From the NCBI RefSeq assembly GCF_002000245.1, contig NZ_MTCM01000002.1, positions 558,001 to 622,000 on the forward strand: a DNA stretch of 64,000 nucleotides, in the 5' to 3' direction. How positions within the stretch are numbered: position 1 is the first letter of the stretch; the number at the start of each line of letters is the position of its first letter. Shown piece by piece: positions 1 to 9,800 of this stretch. The translations under genes were made by a program, and so were the position numbers. The notes below the pieces were generated by a model, which did no database searches, was not told where the DNA came from, and worked only from the letters and a program-made list of their open reading frames with translations. The stretch is from Sphingobacterium sp. CZ-UAM. GTDB taxonomy: Bacteria; Bacteroidota; Bacteroidia; Sphingobacteriales; Sphingobacteriaceae.

Positions 1-257
1 ATGGACCATTGATTGCCGTACGGCTCCATGTGCTGACGCGTAAAACGTTAGGCGGACTTAAAACCAATCTTGACGCGCAGGTTTTGACAGTCGATGACAA
101 TCCTATCAAGGGATTGTATGCTGTAGGCGAGGTAGCAGGTTTTGGAGGCGGTGGTATGCACGGGTACAGAGCACTGGAAGGGACATTTTTAGGTGGTTGC
201 ATTTTTTCGGGCATGAAAGCGGGGAGACATATTGCTGGTAAAGCCAATCGCCCATAA
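1..257 (+). CDS. FAD-dependent dehydrogenase (fumarate reductase / ketosteroid dehydrogenase-like), C-terminal part
   Basis: Only the C-terminal part is present; the reading frame is open to the left edge, with its first full codon at position 3. The visible residues match the end of FAD-binding-2 family flavoproteins: a GPLIAVRL strand, a GGLKTN segment, then NPIKGLYAVGEVAGFGGGGMHG, which is the conserved C-terminal FAD contact with a glycine-rich run, and a final GxxAGRHIA helix. Such enzymes transfer hydride between substrate and FAD; the substrate cannot be deduced from this part. The family call is fairly secure, the exact enzyme is not. Confidence 0.75.
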   Translation, partial: GPLIAVRLHVLTRKTLGGLKTNLDAQVLTVDDNPIKGLYAVGEVAGFGGGGMHGYRALEGTFLGGCIFSGMKAGRHIAGKANRP

Positions 258-431
258 CCCAGTAGTTTCTCGTTAATGCCGTCAAAACCTTAACGATGAA
301 ACAAGGATTGTCGTTATTTTGCCTAATCTTCAAGATTAAATCTTATATTAGTTATTTCTAGGGAAAGTGCTGCATGAATCGTCTTTACTAAAAAGATAAT
401 AGAGCAAAATCAAAATAAACCAAACTAAGCA

Positions 432-1715
432 ATGAAAAGAAAAGATTTTATCCGTAATGCAGGGATTCTTACTGCCTCAACATTATTTGCCAATACACGT
501 GTTTTCGGTTTTCAATCTGAACTTATCCGTGTTGGACTGATTGGTGTAAACGGTATGGGCTGGTCCAATCTAAATGCGATATTGAAAGTCCCCGGTGTCC
601 AATGTACAGCACTTTGTGACGTAGATGAAAATATACTCAGCAACCGAGTGGAGGAATTAAAAAAACGAAATATTACAGTCAAAACCTATATTGATTACAA
701 AGATTTACTCCGGGCGAATGATGTGGATGTTGTGATCATAGCCACACCCGACCATTGGCATTGCTTGCAGATGGTAGATGCTGTTGCAGCAGGCAAGGAC
801 GTATATGTTGAAAAACCTATTGGAAACTCCATTCGGGAATGTGAAGTCATGGTTGCCGCTGCGAAAAAATATAATCGTGTTGTACAGGTGGGGCAATGGC
901 AACGTAGTCAACAGCATTTCAGAGATGCAATGGCATTTGTACATGGTGGAAAACTGGGTAAAATCCGTTTGGTCAAAGCTTGGGCTTATCAAGGTTGGAT
1001 GAAGAGTATTCCTGTGTTGGCAGATGCTGCGGTGCCTGCAGGTGTTCATTATGATAAGTGGCTCGGACCTGCACCAAAGCGGTCTTTCAATCCCAATCGT
1101 TTTCATTTCAATTTTAGGTGGTACTGGGACTACGCAGGTGGCTTGATGACAGATTGGGGAGTCCATATGTTGGATTATGCCTTGATCGGGATGAAGGTTT
1201 CTGATCCGGTATCCATTATGGCTGCCGGAGGAAAGTTTGCTTATCCCGATGATGCAGCCGAAACACCGGATAGTTTAACCACAGTGTATGAGTTTGATGG
1301 ATTCAATGTGCAATGGGAGCAGGCAACAGGAATAGATCTAGGTCCCTATCAAAAAACACATGGTGTCGCTTTTATCGGTAATAACGGTACATTAGTCGTT
1401 AATCGTGAAGGTTGGGAGGTCATTCCTGAAAAAGGACGTATGGAAGCTGTTGCTTTCCAACCTTCAAAAGATAATGGGCTCGATAAGCATATGGTCAATT
1501 TTATAACGGCAGTTCGAAATAAATCCAGTGAAGGGCTGCACGCGCCGATCGAAGCAGGTGCCCACATTGCCATTTTCTCCCAAATGGGTAATATAGCTTA
1601 TCGCAGCAAGAAGAAATTATTCTGGGATAAAAATAAGCGAACTTTCAACGATAGGGATGCCGACAGCTATCTGGCTAAAAGTTATCAAAATGGGTATAGC
1701 ATGCCTAAAGTGTAA
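432..1715 (+). CDS. Gfo/Idh/MocA-family oxidoreductase, exported
   Basis: NAD(P)-dependent sugar or cyclitol oxidoreductase of 427 aa. The Rossmann fold begins near residue 32 with a GVNGMGWSN nucleotide loop, and the family signature EKP is at residues 127-129. The N-terminus (KRKDFIRNAG, then a hydrophobic stretch) resembles the Tat-type leaders common on Bacteroidota members of this family, but it has KR rather than RR, so Tat export is inferred. It lies 33 bp upstream of a GH29 fucosidase and follows an FAD dehydrogenase fragment, which suggests oxidation or epimerisation of a released sugar. The substrate is unknown. Confidence 0.85.
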   Translation: MKRKDFIRNAGILTASTLFANTRVFGFQSELIRVGLIGVNGMGWSNLNAILKVPGVQCTALCDVDENILSNRVEELKKRNITVKTYIDYKDLLRANDVDVVIIATPDHWHCLQMVDAVAAGKDVYVEKPIGNSIRECEVMVAAAKKYNRVVQVGQWQRSQQHFRDAMAFVHGGKLGKIRLVKAWAYQGWMKSIPVLADAAVPAGVHYDKWLGPAPKRSFNPNRFHFNFRWYWDYAGGLMTDWGVHMLDYALIGMKVSDPVSIMAAGGKFAYPDDAAETPDSLTTVYEFDGFNVQWEQATGIDLGPYQKTHGVAFIGNNGTLVVNREGWEVIPEKGRMEAVAFQPSKDNGLDKHMVNFITAVRNKSSEGLHAPIEAGAHIAIFSQMGNIAYRSKKKLFWDKNKRTFNDRDADSYLAKSYQNGYSMPKV

Positions 1716-1748
1716 CCTCATAACAGGATGTATCAAAAGCTTTTATAA

Positions 1749-3515
1749 ATGAGTTTTAAAACGGTCGTATTGGGGGCTGTGATAAGTGCGCTATGCGCGC
1801 ATGAGGCCCTTGCGCAAGGCATGGAAGAGATGTGGGATGGTGCTGGCGGGAAAAGTGCTGTTTCACAAAATAGGGGAAAGCTATTTCGAGAGGGAAAATA
1901 TGCCCTATTTATTCATTGGGGGATCTATTCCCAATTAGCAAATAAATGGCAGGGAAAAACCTTTTATGGAATCGGAGAATGGCTTATGAACAAGAGCATG
2001 GCAAATATTCCACCTACAGAATATAAGTTGGCAGCATCTTCCTTTCATCCGGATCACTTTGATGCCAAAGCGGTCGTAAAGCTGGCAAAAGATGCCGGAA
2101 TGCGTTATATCGTTATTACCAGTAAACACCATGACGGATTTTCGATGTTTCATTCGAAAGTAAACCCCTTCAATATTGTCGATGCGACGGATTTTAAACG
2201 CGATCCAATGATTGAATTGGCGCAAGCTTGTAAAGAAGGCGGCATCGGTTTTGGATTTTATTATTCTCAAAACCAGGATTGGACTTATCCCGGTGGAAAC
2301 GGTGGGCCAAAGGTTGATGCACAGGGTAAAGCGAAATCTTTTGACGATTACTTTTGGGAGAAATGCTATCCTGAGGTACAGCAAATTACAACAGGCTATG
2401 GTCCTATCGAACTGGTATGGTTTGATACGCCGGGTGGAATGGATAAAAAATATGCACAGAAGCTTGTTGAACTGGTGCATAAAAATCAACCGGGAGCATA
2501 TGTATCTGGAAGGGTAGGGCATGGGTTGGGAGATTATTCTACACTCGGGGACATGGAAGTACCTCGGGAGAATGTGGATGGCATTTGGGAAACTGTTGAT
2601 GTGACCAATGATTCCTGGGGCTACGCCTGGTATGACAACAATTGGAAGAGTAGCCAGGAGATACTGCAACGCACACTGTCAACTGTTGCACGTGGGGGAA
2701 CATATATGCTGAATGTGGGACCTAAGCCGGATGGTTCTATTCCGGATCAGGCAGGTTTGGCTCTGCGCAATGCAGGTGCTTGGATCAAGCGTTATCCCGA
2801 AACGGTTTATGGTGCGCAAGCCTCACCATGGAAGCATGCTTTGCCTTGGGGAGATGCTACCATACAAGGGGATCGCATTTCCTTACTGGTCTATCATTGG
2901 CCTGCAGATGGAACCTTATACGTTCCGGGCTTGACCAAAGGGGTTCAGTCGATTAAACTCCGGGGTTCGAAAGAGCAAGGAAAATTGAATTATACACTTG
3001 AAAAGGACTGGCTTAAAATTGATATTCCGAAAATTGCCCCCGAAAAGATGGTATCTGTCATCGAGGTTAAGTTAAACGGTACGCCTCAGGTCGAAAAAAT
3101 GCTGGGGGTTGATCCAGCACTGGAAACCGTTATCCCTGTTGATTTTGGAGAGGTGGAGGGCTGTAATAAAGATGGAAAATCGTGGATGGAGAAATTTGGT
3201 GAATGGAAACATGTTGTTCAGGTCAGTAATTGGACAGAAAAAAGTAAGTTCTCCTATGAAATAGCTGTCAAAAAGCCTGGCTATTATCAAGTAGACATGA
3301 ATTATGCAGGCGAAGGAAGGATGGTATGGCGTATTGAAAATTCTGCGGGCGAGCTTGTTCAAAACCAACAAGAGTCGGCCCATGTCTATAACTGGTATCC
3401 CTGGGGCTGGATGAAATTTGAGAAGGCTGGAAGATATAAAATAACTGTTTCGTTGATCGAAGGCAATGGTGATAAGGCGAGCCTGACTGCGCTTCGGTTT
3501 AAATATGTAGAATAG
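1749..3515 (+). CDS. alpha-L-fucosidase, GH29
   Basis: Secreted 588-aa glycoside hydrolase that would release alpha-linked L-fucose from glycans. A signal peptide ends near residue 23 (ALAQG). The GH29 barrel follows, with the FIHWGIYS and SKHHDGFSMF motifs; the WFD motif places the likely catalytic nucleophile at Asp226. The acid/base residue is not conserved enough in this family to assign by eye. Residues from about 450 to the end form a beta-rich accessory domain (DFGEVEG start, GDKASLTALRF end) that resembles the C-terminal domains of Bacteroidota fucosidases. It is probably co-transcribed with the oxidoreductase 33 bp upstream. Confidence 0.92.
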   Translation: MSFKTVVLGAVISALCAHEALAQGMEEMWDGAGGKSAVSQNRGKLFREGKYALFIHWGIYSQLANKWQGKTFYGIGEWLMNKSMANIPPTEYKLAASSFHPDHFDAKAVVKLAKDAGMRYIVITSKHHDGFSMFHSKVNPFNIVDATDFKRDPMIELAQACKEGGIGFGFYYSQNQDWTYPGGNGGPKVDAQGKAKSFDDYFWEKCYPEVQQITTGYGPIELVWFDTPGGMDKKYAQKLVELVHKNQPGAYVSGRVGHGLGDYSTLGDMEVPRENVDGIWETVDVTNDSWGYAWYDNNWKSSQEILQRTLSTVARGGTYMLNVGPKPDGSIPDQAGLALRNAGAWIKRYPETVYGAQASPWKHALPWGDATIQGDRISLLVYHWPADGTLYVPGLTKGVQSIKLRGSKEQGKLNYTLEKDWLKIDIPKIAPEKMVSVIEVKLNGTPQVEKMLGVDPALETVIPVDFGEVEGCNKDGKSWMEKFGEWKHVVQVSNWTEKSKFSYEIAVKKPGYYQVDMNYAGEGRMVWRIENSAGELVQNQQESAHVYNWYPWGWMKFEKAGRYKITVSLIEGNGDKASLTALRFKYVE

Positions 3516-3680
3516 GAAGAGGGCGGAGATGGGTATTACTTTCGGTACTTACTCGTCGAAGACCGGATTAGTCCAGCCATGGTTTTTAAAGGTAAGTAAA
3601 CCTAAGTCTGTACCAAAAAATAAACCCTAGGCCAATGCCAGCTAGAATAGCCGTATTATTGCTGCTTTAATTCAATTTTA

Positions 3681-4517
3681 TTATTGCAAGATCAGATTGA
3701 TCTTCTCAATAGAGTCTTCGTTTTCCAGAAAATCAATATAAGGAATCAGCGGCTCAATATCTTCTTTGTCCATTGTTTCTAAATCATCAAATAATGCTTC
3801 GACAAATTCGTTACAGAAGGATTTACCAAAACTGTAGTCTTTGATTCGTGCTAAATCATCATAGTTGATTTCTGTTGCATTCAGGTTCAACACTTCTTCT
3901 GGGATCTCATAGTCACCATCAGCTGGATAGCCTATATATCTAAACATTCTTTCCTTCCATACCTGAAATAGAATCTGATGGGAGACGTGGTCTCCGAAGT
4001 ATTTATATACTTGAGAAAGAAGCACAGCTGCTGTTTCTTTTTCGAAGGTACCTGAAATGCTTTTGTCAAGTAATTCGGCGTAAGCCATGAATACGGAACA
4101 GTTGAATCGGAAATCAAAGTGAGAAGTCAACATAGAAACTACGTTGTCTCTGCCTTGGGTTCGTAGTAATTGTCTTGCTGCTAATGAGGTGAGGTTGTGT
4201 TTTTGTTCGTGCCCGTGGCTATCGGGGATGAGTATGATATGATCCTGTTCAAGAAGGGAGATGACAAATTTCCAGTCTTCAGGCCTTTTGAGGATTTTAC
4301 AGTTATGGGCTAAGTAACCATTCCGTTTGGGATCTGGTTTCTTGTCTCCGACTATAACCTCACCGGGCTGGATAATATGCTCTGGAGGAATTTTAAACCT
4401 GCGTATATGCACAAAGAGTTCTTCTCCGGAAGGTAACGCAAGGGTACCAAATCCTTTGTTATTGTCGAACCATTTGACAGCGCCGATAAACATGGCTGAT
4501 GTTGAGTTTTGTTTCAA
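3681..4517 (-). CDS. cold-shock-domain protein with long C-terminal helical region
   Basis: 278 aa. Residues about 9-75 form a cold-shock (CSD, OB-fold) domain: GAVKWFDNNKGFGTL is the RNP1 segment (usually KGFGFI) and ELFVHI is RNP2, both nucleic-acid contacts. The remaining roughly 200 residues are predicted helical and acidic (for example LFDDLETMDKEDIEPLIPY) and match no domain I recognise. Canonical Csp proteins are about 70 aa, so this is a fusion. A role in single-stranded nucleic-acid binding is inferred from the CSD alone. A second possible start lies at 4493 (MFIGAV). It is transcribed alone, divergent from the GNAT gene. Confidence 0.7.
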   Translation of the reverse strand: MKQNSTSAMFIGAVKWFDNNKGFGTLALPSGEELFVHIRRFKIPPEHIIQPGEVIVGDKKPDPKRNGYLAHNCKILKRPEDWKFVISLLEQDHIILIPDSHGHEQKHNLTSLAARQLLRTQGRDNVVSMLTSHFDFRFNCSVFMAYAELLDKSISGTFEKETAAVLLSQVYKYFGDHVSHQILFQVWKERMFRYIGYPADGDYEIPEEVLNLNATEINYDDLARIKDYSFGKSFCNEFVEALFDDLETMDKEDIEPLIPYIDFLENEDSIEKINLILQ

Positions 4518-4817
4518 TGTTATAAAGGTAGTGAATTAAAAATATTTATTAGGCATTGAAAATTAAATATTTGCGATTATCCGATGAATAAAGAGATTTT
4601 TTAGGGCATTAGCTCATCTAAAATGATTTTCTGGCGGTTAGAATACAGCAAAACAAGTCAATTGATTGATTTATGGACAAATAGCTTGTTGATCCCTGAC
4701 TGGAATTCGAGTTTTACAAAAGCTATGTATGTGTCTTTTGTTAGTGTATCATCAATGTGGTTTTGAAAAATGTATTATTATGAATAATTTCATAACAAAT
4801 AAACTCATCATTCTACT
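4518..4817. other. 300-bp divergent intergenic region
   Basis: AT-rich region between the divergent cold-shock-domain gene and the acetyltransferase gene. It must hold promoters for both, but I see no good match to the Bacteroidota -33/-7 elements and no hairpin or repeat. Confidence 0.5.
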
Positions 4818-5231
4818 ATGCCTTATCAAGCCGTATATCAGAAGATAGATTATAAACGCTATCAATTTTTAAGAGAACAGTCAGGGTTATCTCCAAAAAC
4901 GGAGGAAGCTGCACGTCTAGGAATGGAAAATTCCCTATGCTGTGTGGCTATTTTGGATGAGGACAACGATAATGAAATAGTAGGTATGGGTAGGATTGTT
5001 GGCGATGGGGCTTGCCATTGTCAGGTTGTTGACATCTGTGTGCTCCCCAAACATCAGAAAAAGGGGCTTGGAAAACTGATTATGCAGAAACTTGATGAAT
5101 ACATGAATTCGAACCTGCCAGATAGTTGTTTTGTCAGTTTGATTGCTGATGGTCCGGCTTTCAAGCTCTATGCGCAATATGGTTTTAAAGAAGTGTGGCC
5201 CGCATCGAGAGGTATGGGTAGAAAGTTTTAA
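4818..5231 (+). CDS. GNAT-family N-acetyltransferase
   Basis: 137-aa single-domain acetyltransferase of the GCN5-related family, of usual length. Motif A is visible as VDICVLPKHQKKGLGKLIM, where QKKGLG is the Q/R-x-x-G-x-G/A pyrophosphate loop that binds acetyl-CoA. The C-terminal KLYAQYGFKEVWP matches motif B. The acceptor cannot be predicted. The stop is 15 bp from the next start, so it is probably co-transcribed with the radical SAM gene. Confidence 0.85.
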   Translation: MPYQAVYQKIDYKRYQFLREQSGLSPKTEEAARLGMENSLCCVAILDEDNDNEIVGMGRIVGDGACHCQVVDICVLPKHQKKGLGKLIMQKLDEYMNSNLPDSCFVSLIADGPAFKLYAQYGFKEVWPASRGMGRKF

Positions 5232-5246
5232 AATGAATAGGCTATT

Positions 5247-6131
5247 ATGCACCGTATAATTACGAAATCAATCCTCAATAAGACCAAACGAAGAGATCCT
5301 TGGTTTCTTGACGATTATACGTTGAATCCTTATAGTGGTTGCTCTTTTAATTGTTTATATTGCTATATCAGGGGAAGCAAGTATGGGATCAACATGGCTG
5401 AAAAGCTAAGTATGAAGAGCAATGCTGTCGAATTGCTGGAAAAACAGCTCGCATTGCGTGGGCGAAAAAAGCAGTATGGCATTATTGTTCTTTCTTCTGT
5501 AACAGATCCTTATCTCCAAATGGAACGTACTGAATTGCTCACCAGGCAATTATTGGAAGTAATCCTATATTATCGTTTCCCAGTACATATTATTACGAAA
5601 TCGGATTTAGTTACCCGAGATTTTGATTTGTTGAAACGGATTGATACAGAAGCAATACTTCCTGAAGATCTCCATTCAAAATTAACACATAAGACCTTTG
5701 TCACCTTTTCATTTTCCACAATAGACGATCATGTCGCGCGAATTTTTGAACCTGGAGCTCCATCGCCCTCCCTGCGATTGAAAGCATTAGCGCAAGCACG
5801 TGAACAGGGGCTCCATAGCGGAGTTAGTCTGATGCCACTGTTGCCCTATATATCGGATACCGGAGCGAACCTGGAACTGCTATTTCAGACTTTTCAGACT
5901 ATCGGTGCCAGCTATATCTTTCCGGCCACCCTTTCATTGTACGGAAGTGATCCGGTGGACAACAGAGCCTTGGTCATGCGGGCAATTGAAAGGCATTATC
6001 CACATTTATTGCCAAAATATCAGCGACTATTTGGCGCAGATGGCCATTTACCGGACTATTATCGGCAAGCTTTTGCAGAAAAAGCTAAATCGCTGTGTTT
6101 GCAATATGGATTACGGGATAGTCTGTTTTGA
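5247..6131 (+). CDS. SPL-family radical SAM protein (spore photoproduct lyase-like)
   Basis: 294-aa radical S-adenosylmethionine protein. The cluster motif is Cys32-x3-Cys36-x2-Cys39 in NPYSGCSFNCLYCY, which should bind a 4Fe-4S cluster. Motifs further on (SSVTDPYLQMERT, ITKSDLVTRD) are typical of the Rv2578c/SplB-like group rather than of true spore photoproduct lyase in spore formers. The physiological reaction of this group is unknown; repair of nucleic acid is only a guess from the family name. It sits 15 bp behind the GNAT gene. Confidence 0.85.
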   Translation: MHRIITKSILNKTKRRDPWFLDDYTLNPYSGCSFNCLYCYIRGSKYGINMAEKLSMKSNAVELLEKQLALRGRKKQYGIIVLSSVTDPYLQMERTELLTRQLLEVILYYRFPVHIITKSDLVTRDFDLLKRIDTEAILPEDLHSKLTHKTFVTFSFSTIDDHVARIFEPGAPSPSLRLKALAQAREQGLHSGVSLMPLLPYISDTGANLELLFQTFQTIGASYIFPATLSLYGSDPVDNRALVMRAIERHYPHLLPKYQRLFGADGHLPDYYRQAFAEKAKSLCLQYGLRDSLF

Positions 6132-6217
6132 TAATCTACTTTATTATAGTTTGCTTTCCATTTTTTACTGTTTCCTATAACTATAGCTACAACGTATTTA
6201 AGATAGCACGCAGTTGA

Positions 6218-6478
6218 TCAATCTGAAAATTGGATCGTACTGCTGTGCGAAGGAGCTAATTGTGCAGAATTGTAATGCCTTTCATCAAGAATCTTGTTTA
6301 TTACAAACTCGCCAGTTTCATTTTTAATTCCCGTTTTGAAGACATCCTCATCCATCAATAGGTAACTATATGTGGGTAAGGTATCCGCATAAACTTTAAA
6401 TTTTAACCGAATATTTTGGCCATAATTATTGCTGATTGCAAGAAGCGGGAGAGTAAACACAAATAAGAACTTGTCCAT
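6218..6478 (-). CDS. small secreted hypothetical protein, possibly truncated
   Basis: 86 aa with an apparent signal peptide (FLFVFTLPLLAISNNYGQ). The rest (LKFKVYADTLPTYSYLLMDED...NETGEFVINKIL) vaguely recalls the first beta strands of DUF4369-type domains found at the front of Bacteroidota thiol-disulphide lipoproteins, but it stops after one such unit. It is either a small periplasmic protein or the remnant of a longer gene. It is convergent with the radical SAM gene. I do not recognise it with confidence. Confidence 0.4.
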   Translation of the reverse strand: MDKFLFVFTLPLLAISNNYGQNIRLKFKVYADTLPTYSYLLMDEDVFKTGIKNETGEFVINKILDERHYNSAQLAPSHSSTIQFSD

Positions 6479-6869
6479 AATTTGATTATCTATTCTAAGT
6501 TAATAAATAAATATGTTATTAAATTTCCTGTTTAATATTTTTAATAGCTTCGGGTTTGTTTGTTTTTTATTTGTATTTATTTCTTTTTGTGTCAAATATG
6601 TTACATTTTATTTTGAATCAATCGGCTATTAAGTTGTGAATTCTATTTTAATTATGTGTCTGTTTTTAAGGTGATTATATTTTTTATTAACTGTTTTAGG
6701 TAAATTTTATCGAGATAAATAAAAAGTAGTACTCTTTTTTGTGTTAAAAATATATTATCTTAACATTTACATAACCAGTTGTCATTTAATTGTTTAGTAA
6801 TACTTTATTAATAATTTACAAATATTAAATAACCTTTCTTTGTAACCGAAGAAAAACAAAACCAAAACC
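6479..6869. other. 391-bp AT-rich region upstream of the first susC
   Basis: Very AT-rich, with homopolymer T runs. It must carry the promoter of the susC/susD pair. The segment just before the gene (around 6833-6846, CTTTCTTTG) partly resembles the Bacteroidota -7 element TAnnTTTG but lacks the TA. No hairpin or repeat was recognised. Confidence 0.4.
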
Positions 6870-9800
6870 ATGAAAACGAAACATTTATTACTTCCGGTAA
6901 TGATCGGAATGTCTTTGAGTGGATGGGCGAAGAGCAGGCCTCTCCTCCTGACAGCTTTTCCTCCGGCCGAAATTCCCACTAAATTTCAAGAGTCTATCCG
7001 TGGACTTGTACAAAATGGAGCGGGCGAACCTATCGCTGGAGCTTCAATATTGAACACGTCTACGGGAAAATCTACCCAGACAGACGCTAGTGGTGCCTTT
7101 ATAATTCAAGGAAAAATTGGACAACTTTTAAAAGTATCAATCGTCGGATTTGAAACGCAGCAACTGAAAATCGAATCAACGGCATTGACGATAAAAATGG
7201 TATCGACGGATCAATCGCTAGACGAAGTGATCGTTGTGGGCTACGGTAGACAGAAGAAAGTCAACCTCACGGGTGCTGTGACACAAATTGATTCAAAGAT
7301 ACTTGAAAATCGACCTGTTGCGAATGCAACGCAAGCCTTGCAGGGGGCAATTCCGAATTTGAACATTACATTTACGAACGGAAGACCTGGTGGTGAAGGA
7401 AATGTAAATATCCGTGGTTTCGCTTCGATCAATTCGGCGAATGCACAGCCACTTATTCTTATTGATGGAGTGCCGGGTAACATCAACACCATCAATCCCA
7501 GGGACATCGAATCAATTTCCGTCTTAAAGGATGCGTCCGCAGCGGCAATTTACGGTGCAAGAGGCGCATTCGGTGTCATGCTGGTGACAACGAAAAGAGG
7601 AAAGGCTGGGAAAATGAATATCAATTATAGCAATAATTTCGGTTGGTCGGGACTTACTGTCAGGACCGATTTTATCACTAGTGGATACGACGCTGCCAGA
7701 TTAAATGACGAGGCTTTCATCCGGGCTACAGGTAATAGCTATACTGGATATACCGAAGAGGATTATGCAGAACTGTTAAAGAGGAAAACCGATCCATCCT
7801 TGCCTTCTGTTGTGATTCAGAACAGAAAGGGCAAAGATCAATATGTATACTACGGAAATACAGACTGGTGGAACGAGATGTACCGTAAGACACAGGCGTC
7901 GATGGAGCATTCGTTAAACTTCTCAGGCGGTACTGAAAAAATTGATTATTACATTTCCGGACGACTCTATGAAAAAGGTGGGCTGATGAAAATAAATCAG
8001 GATAAATTTGATGCCTACAACGTGCGGTCGAGAATAAATGCACAAGTTACACCTTGGTTAAAGGTCAGTGCCAATACACAGCTTAATTATCAAAATTATA
8101 CTTATCCAGGCTGGGCTACTAATCCGGATAATAACAATAATTTTATTTCAACGACGGTGCATGCGCTGCCATCCTATGTGCCGATGAATCCGGATGGTAC
8201 AGCAACGTACCGGACCGAGTTGAATAATTATAATATCGGTGATGGAATATATGCAGACTTATTGCATGGGAAATCAAAAGGGGGAGAGGATAAATATGAG
8301 TTTATCAACATGTTTGAAGCCGTATTTCAGCTGACAAGGGATTTGACAGTCACCGGAAACTACACCTTCACCCACAATCCCATTCATAATTGGAATAGAA
8401 GAACAGTGGCACCATGGTCAATTTTTCCCGGCAAAATTGATTACTTGGGTAATGATACATATACCGAAACCATAATAAACAAGCCCAAACATTCGCTGAA
8501 TCTTTTTGCCAATTATAATAAACAATTGGGCGATCATCAGTTGGGTGCTACATTGGGCTTTAATCAGGAGACTACCGGTTATAAACGCATTGGTGGGACG
8601 CACAATAATTTGCTTTTGGAAGATTTGAATGATTTCGCGCTGGGAACCGGGCAAATGCAATTACTCGGCGGAGCAAATACATGGGCATTACGTGGTTTTT
8701 TTGGACGGTTAAATTATAATTATAAAGGAAAGTATCTACTGGAGGTTAATGGTCGTTATGATGGTACCTCTAAATTTCCTTCGAATCAGCGTTACGGATT
8801 TTTTCCATCTTTTTCCGGCGGTTGGCGTTTGTCAGAAGAGAGTTTTATGGAGGGTTTGAAGCCGGTTTTGAACGAAGCAAAATTTAGGGTATCCTATGGA
8901 GCGCTTGGAAATGCGCAGGAGGCAGCAGAATATGGTTACATCTTGTTGTTGAATTCAGGGCTATCCAATTATATAACCAATGGTACGAAAACACAGTATC
9001 TGAGTGCGCCTACGCCGATCTCGCCAGATTTGACATGGGAGCGAACAAATACATTGAATTTCGGTACCGATCTAGAGTTCTTTAAAAGTAAGCTGACGGT
9101 TTCTGCGGATTATTTTATCCGAAATACATTGGATATGTTAATTCCGGGCAAAACGTTGCCTGCGGTGTATGGTTCCGCGTCGCCAAAAACAAATGCCGGA
9201 GATTTAAGGAATAAGGGCTGGGAGCTGGCCGTGGCCTGGCGAGATCAGGTTGAACTGGATGGTAAACCTTTTGGATATAATATCGGAATCGGTCTGTCTG
9301 ATTCCAAAGCAAAGATCACACGCTTTGATAATAAAGAAATGCTATTGAGCAATTATTATGTTGGTCAGACATTGGGTGATATTTGGGGCTATAAAACAGA
9401 TGGTTTCTTCCAGTCCCAATCAGAAATTGATAGTTGGAAGGTCAATCAAGACTACGTTGATAAACAAAGGTTAGCAGCACCGGGAGACTGGGTGAAATTA
9501 CATCCCGGGGACCTGAGGTTTTTGGATATCTCGGGTAAAGACGGTGTTCCGGATGGCAAAGTGGATGCAGGTGACAACACCCTGATGAATCCAGGGGATC
9601 AGGTGATCATAGGTAACAGCAGGGCACGTTATAATTTTGGTTTTAATCTGGGAGCAAATTGGCAGGGTTTTGATGTGTCGGCATTCTTTCAGGGAATCGG
9701 CAGGCAGCATTGGTGGCCTGGTGCCAATGCAGACAAATTCTGGGGACCCTATTCTAGGCCTTATTACTCTTTTGTGCCTAAAGACTTTGAAAATGATGTA

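Noticed and set aside
1935..2669. 244-codon minus-strand frame inside the fucosidase gene
   Set aside because: It lies wholly antisense to a clear GH29 gene and its translation is rich in Cys, Ile and His without domain character; a shadow frame.
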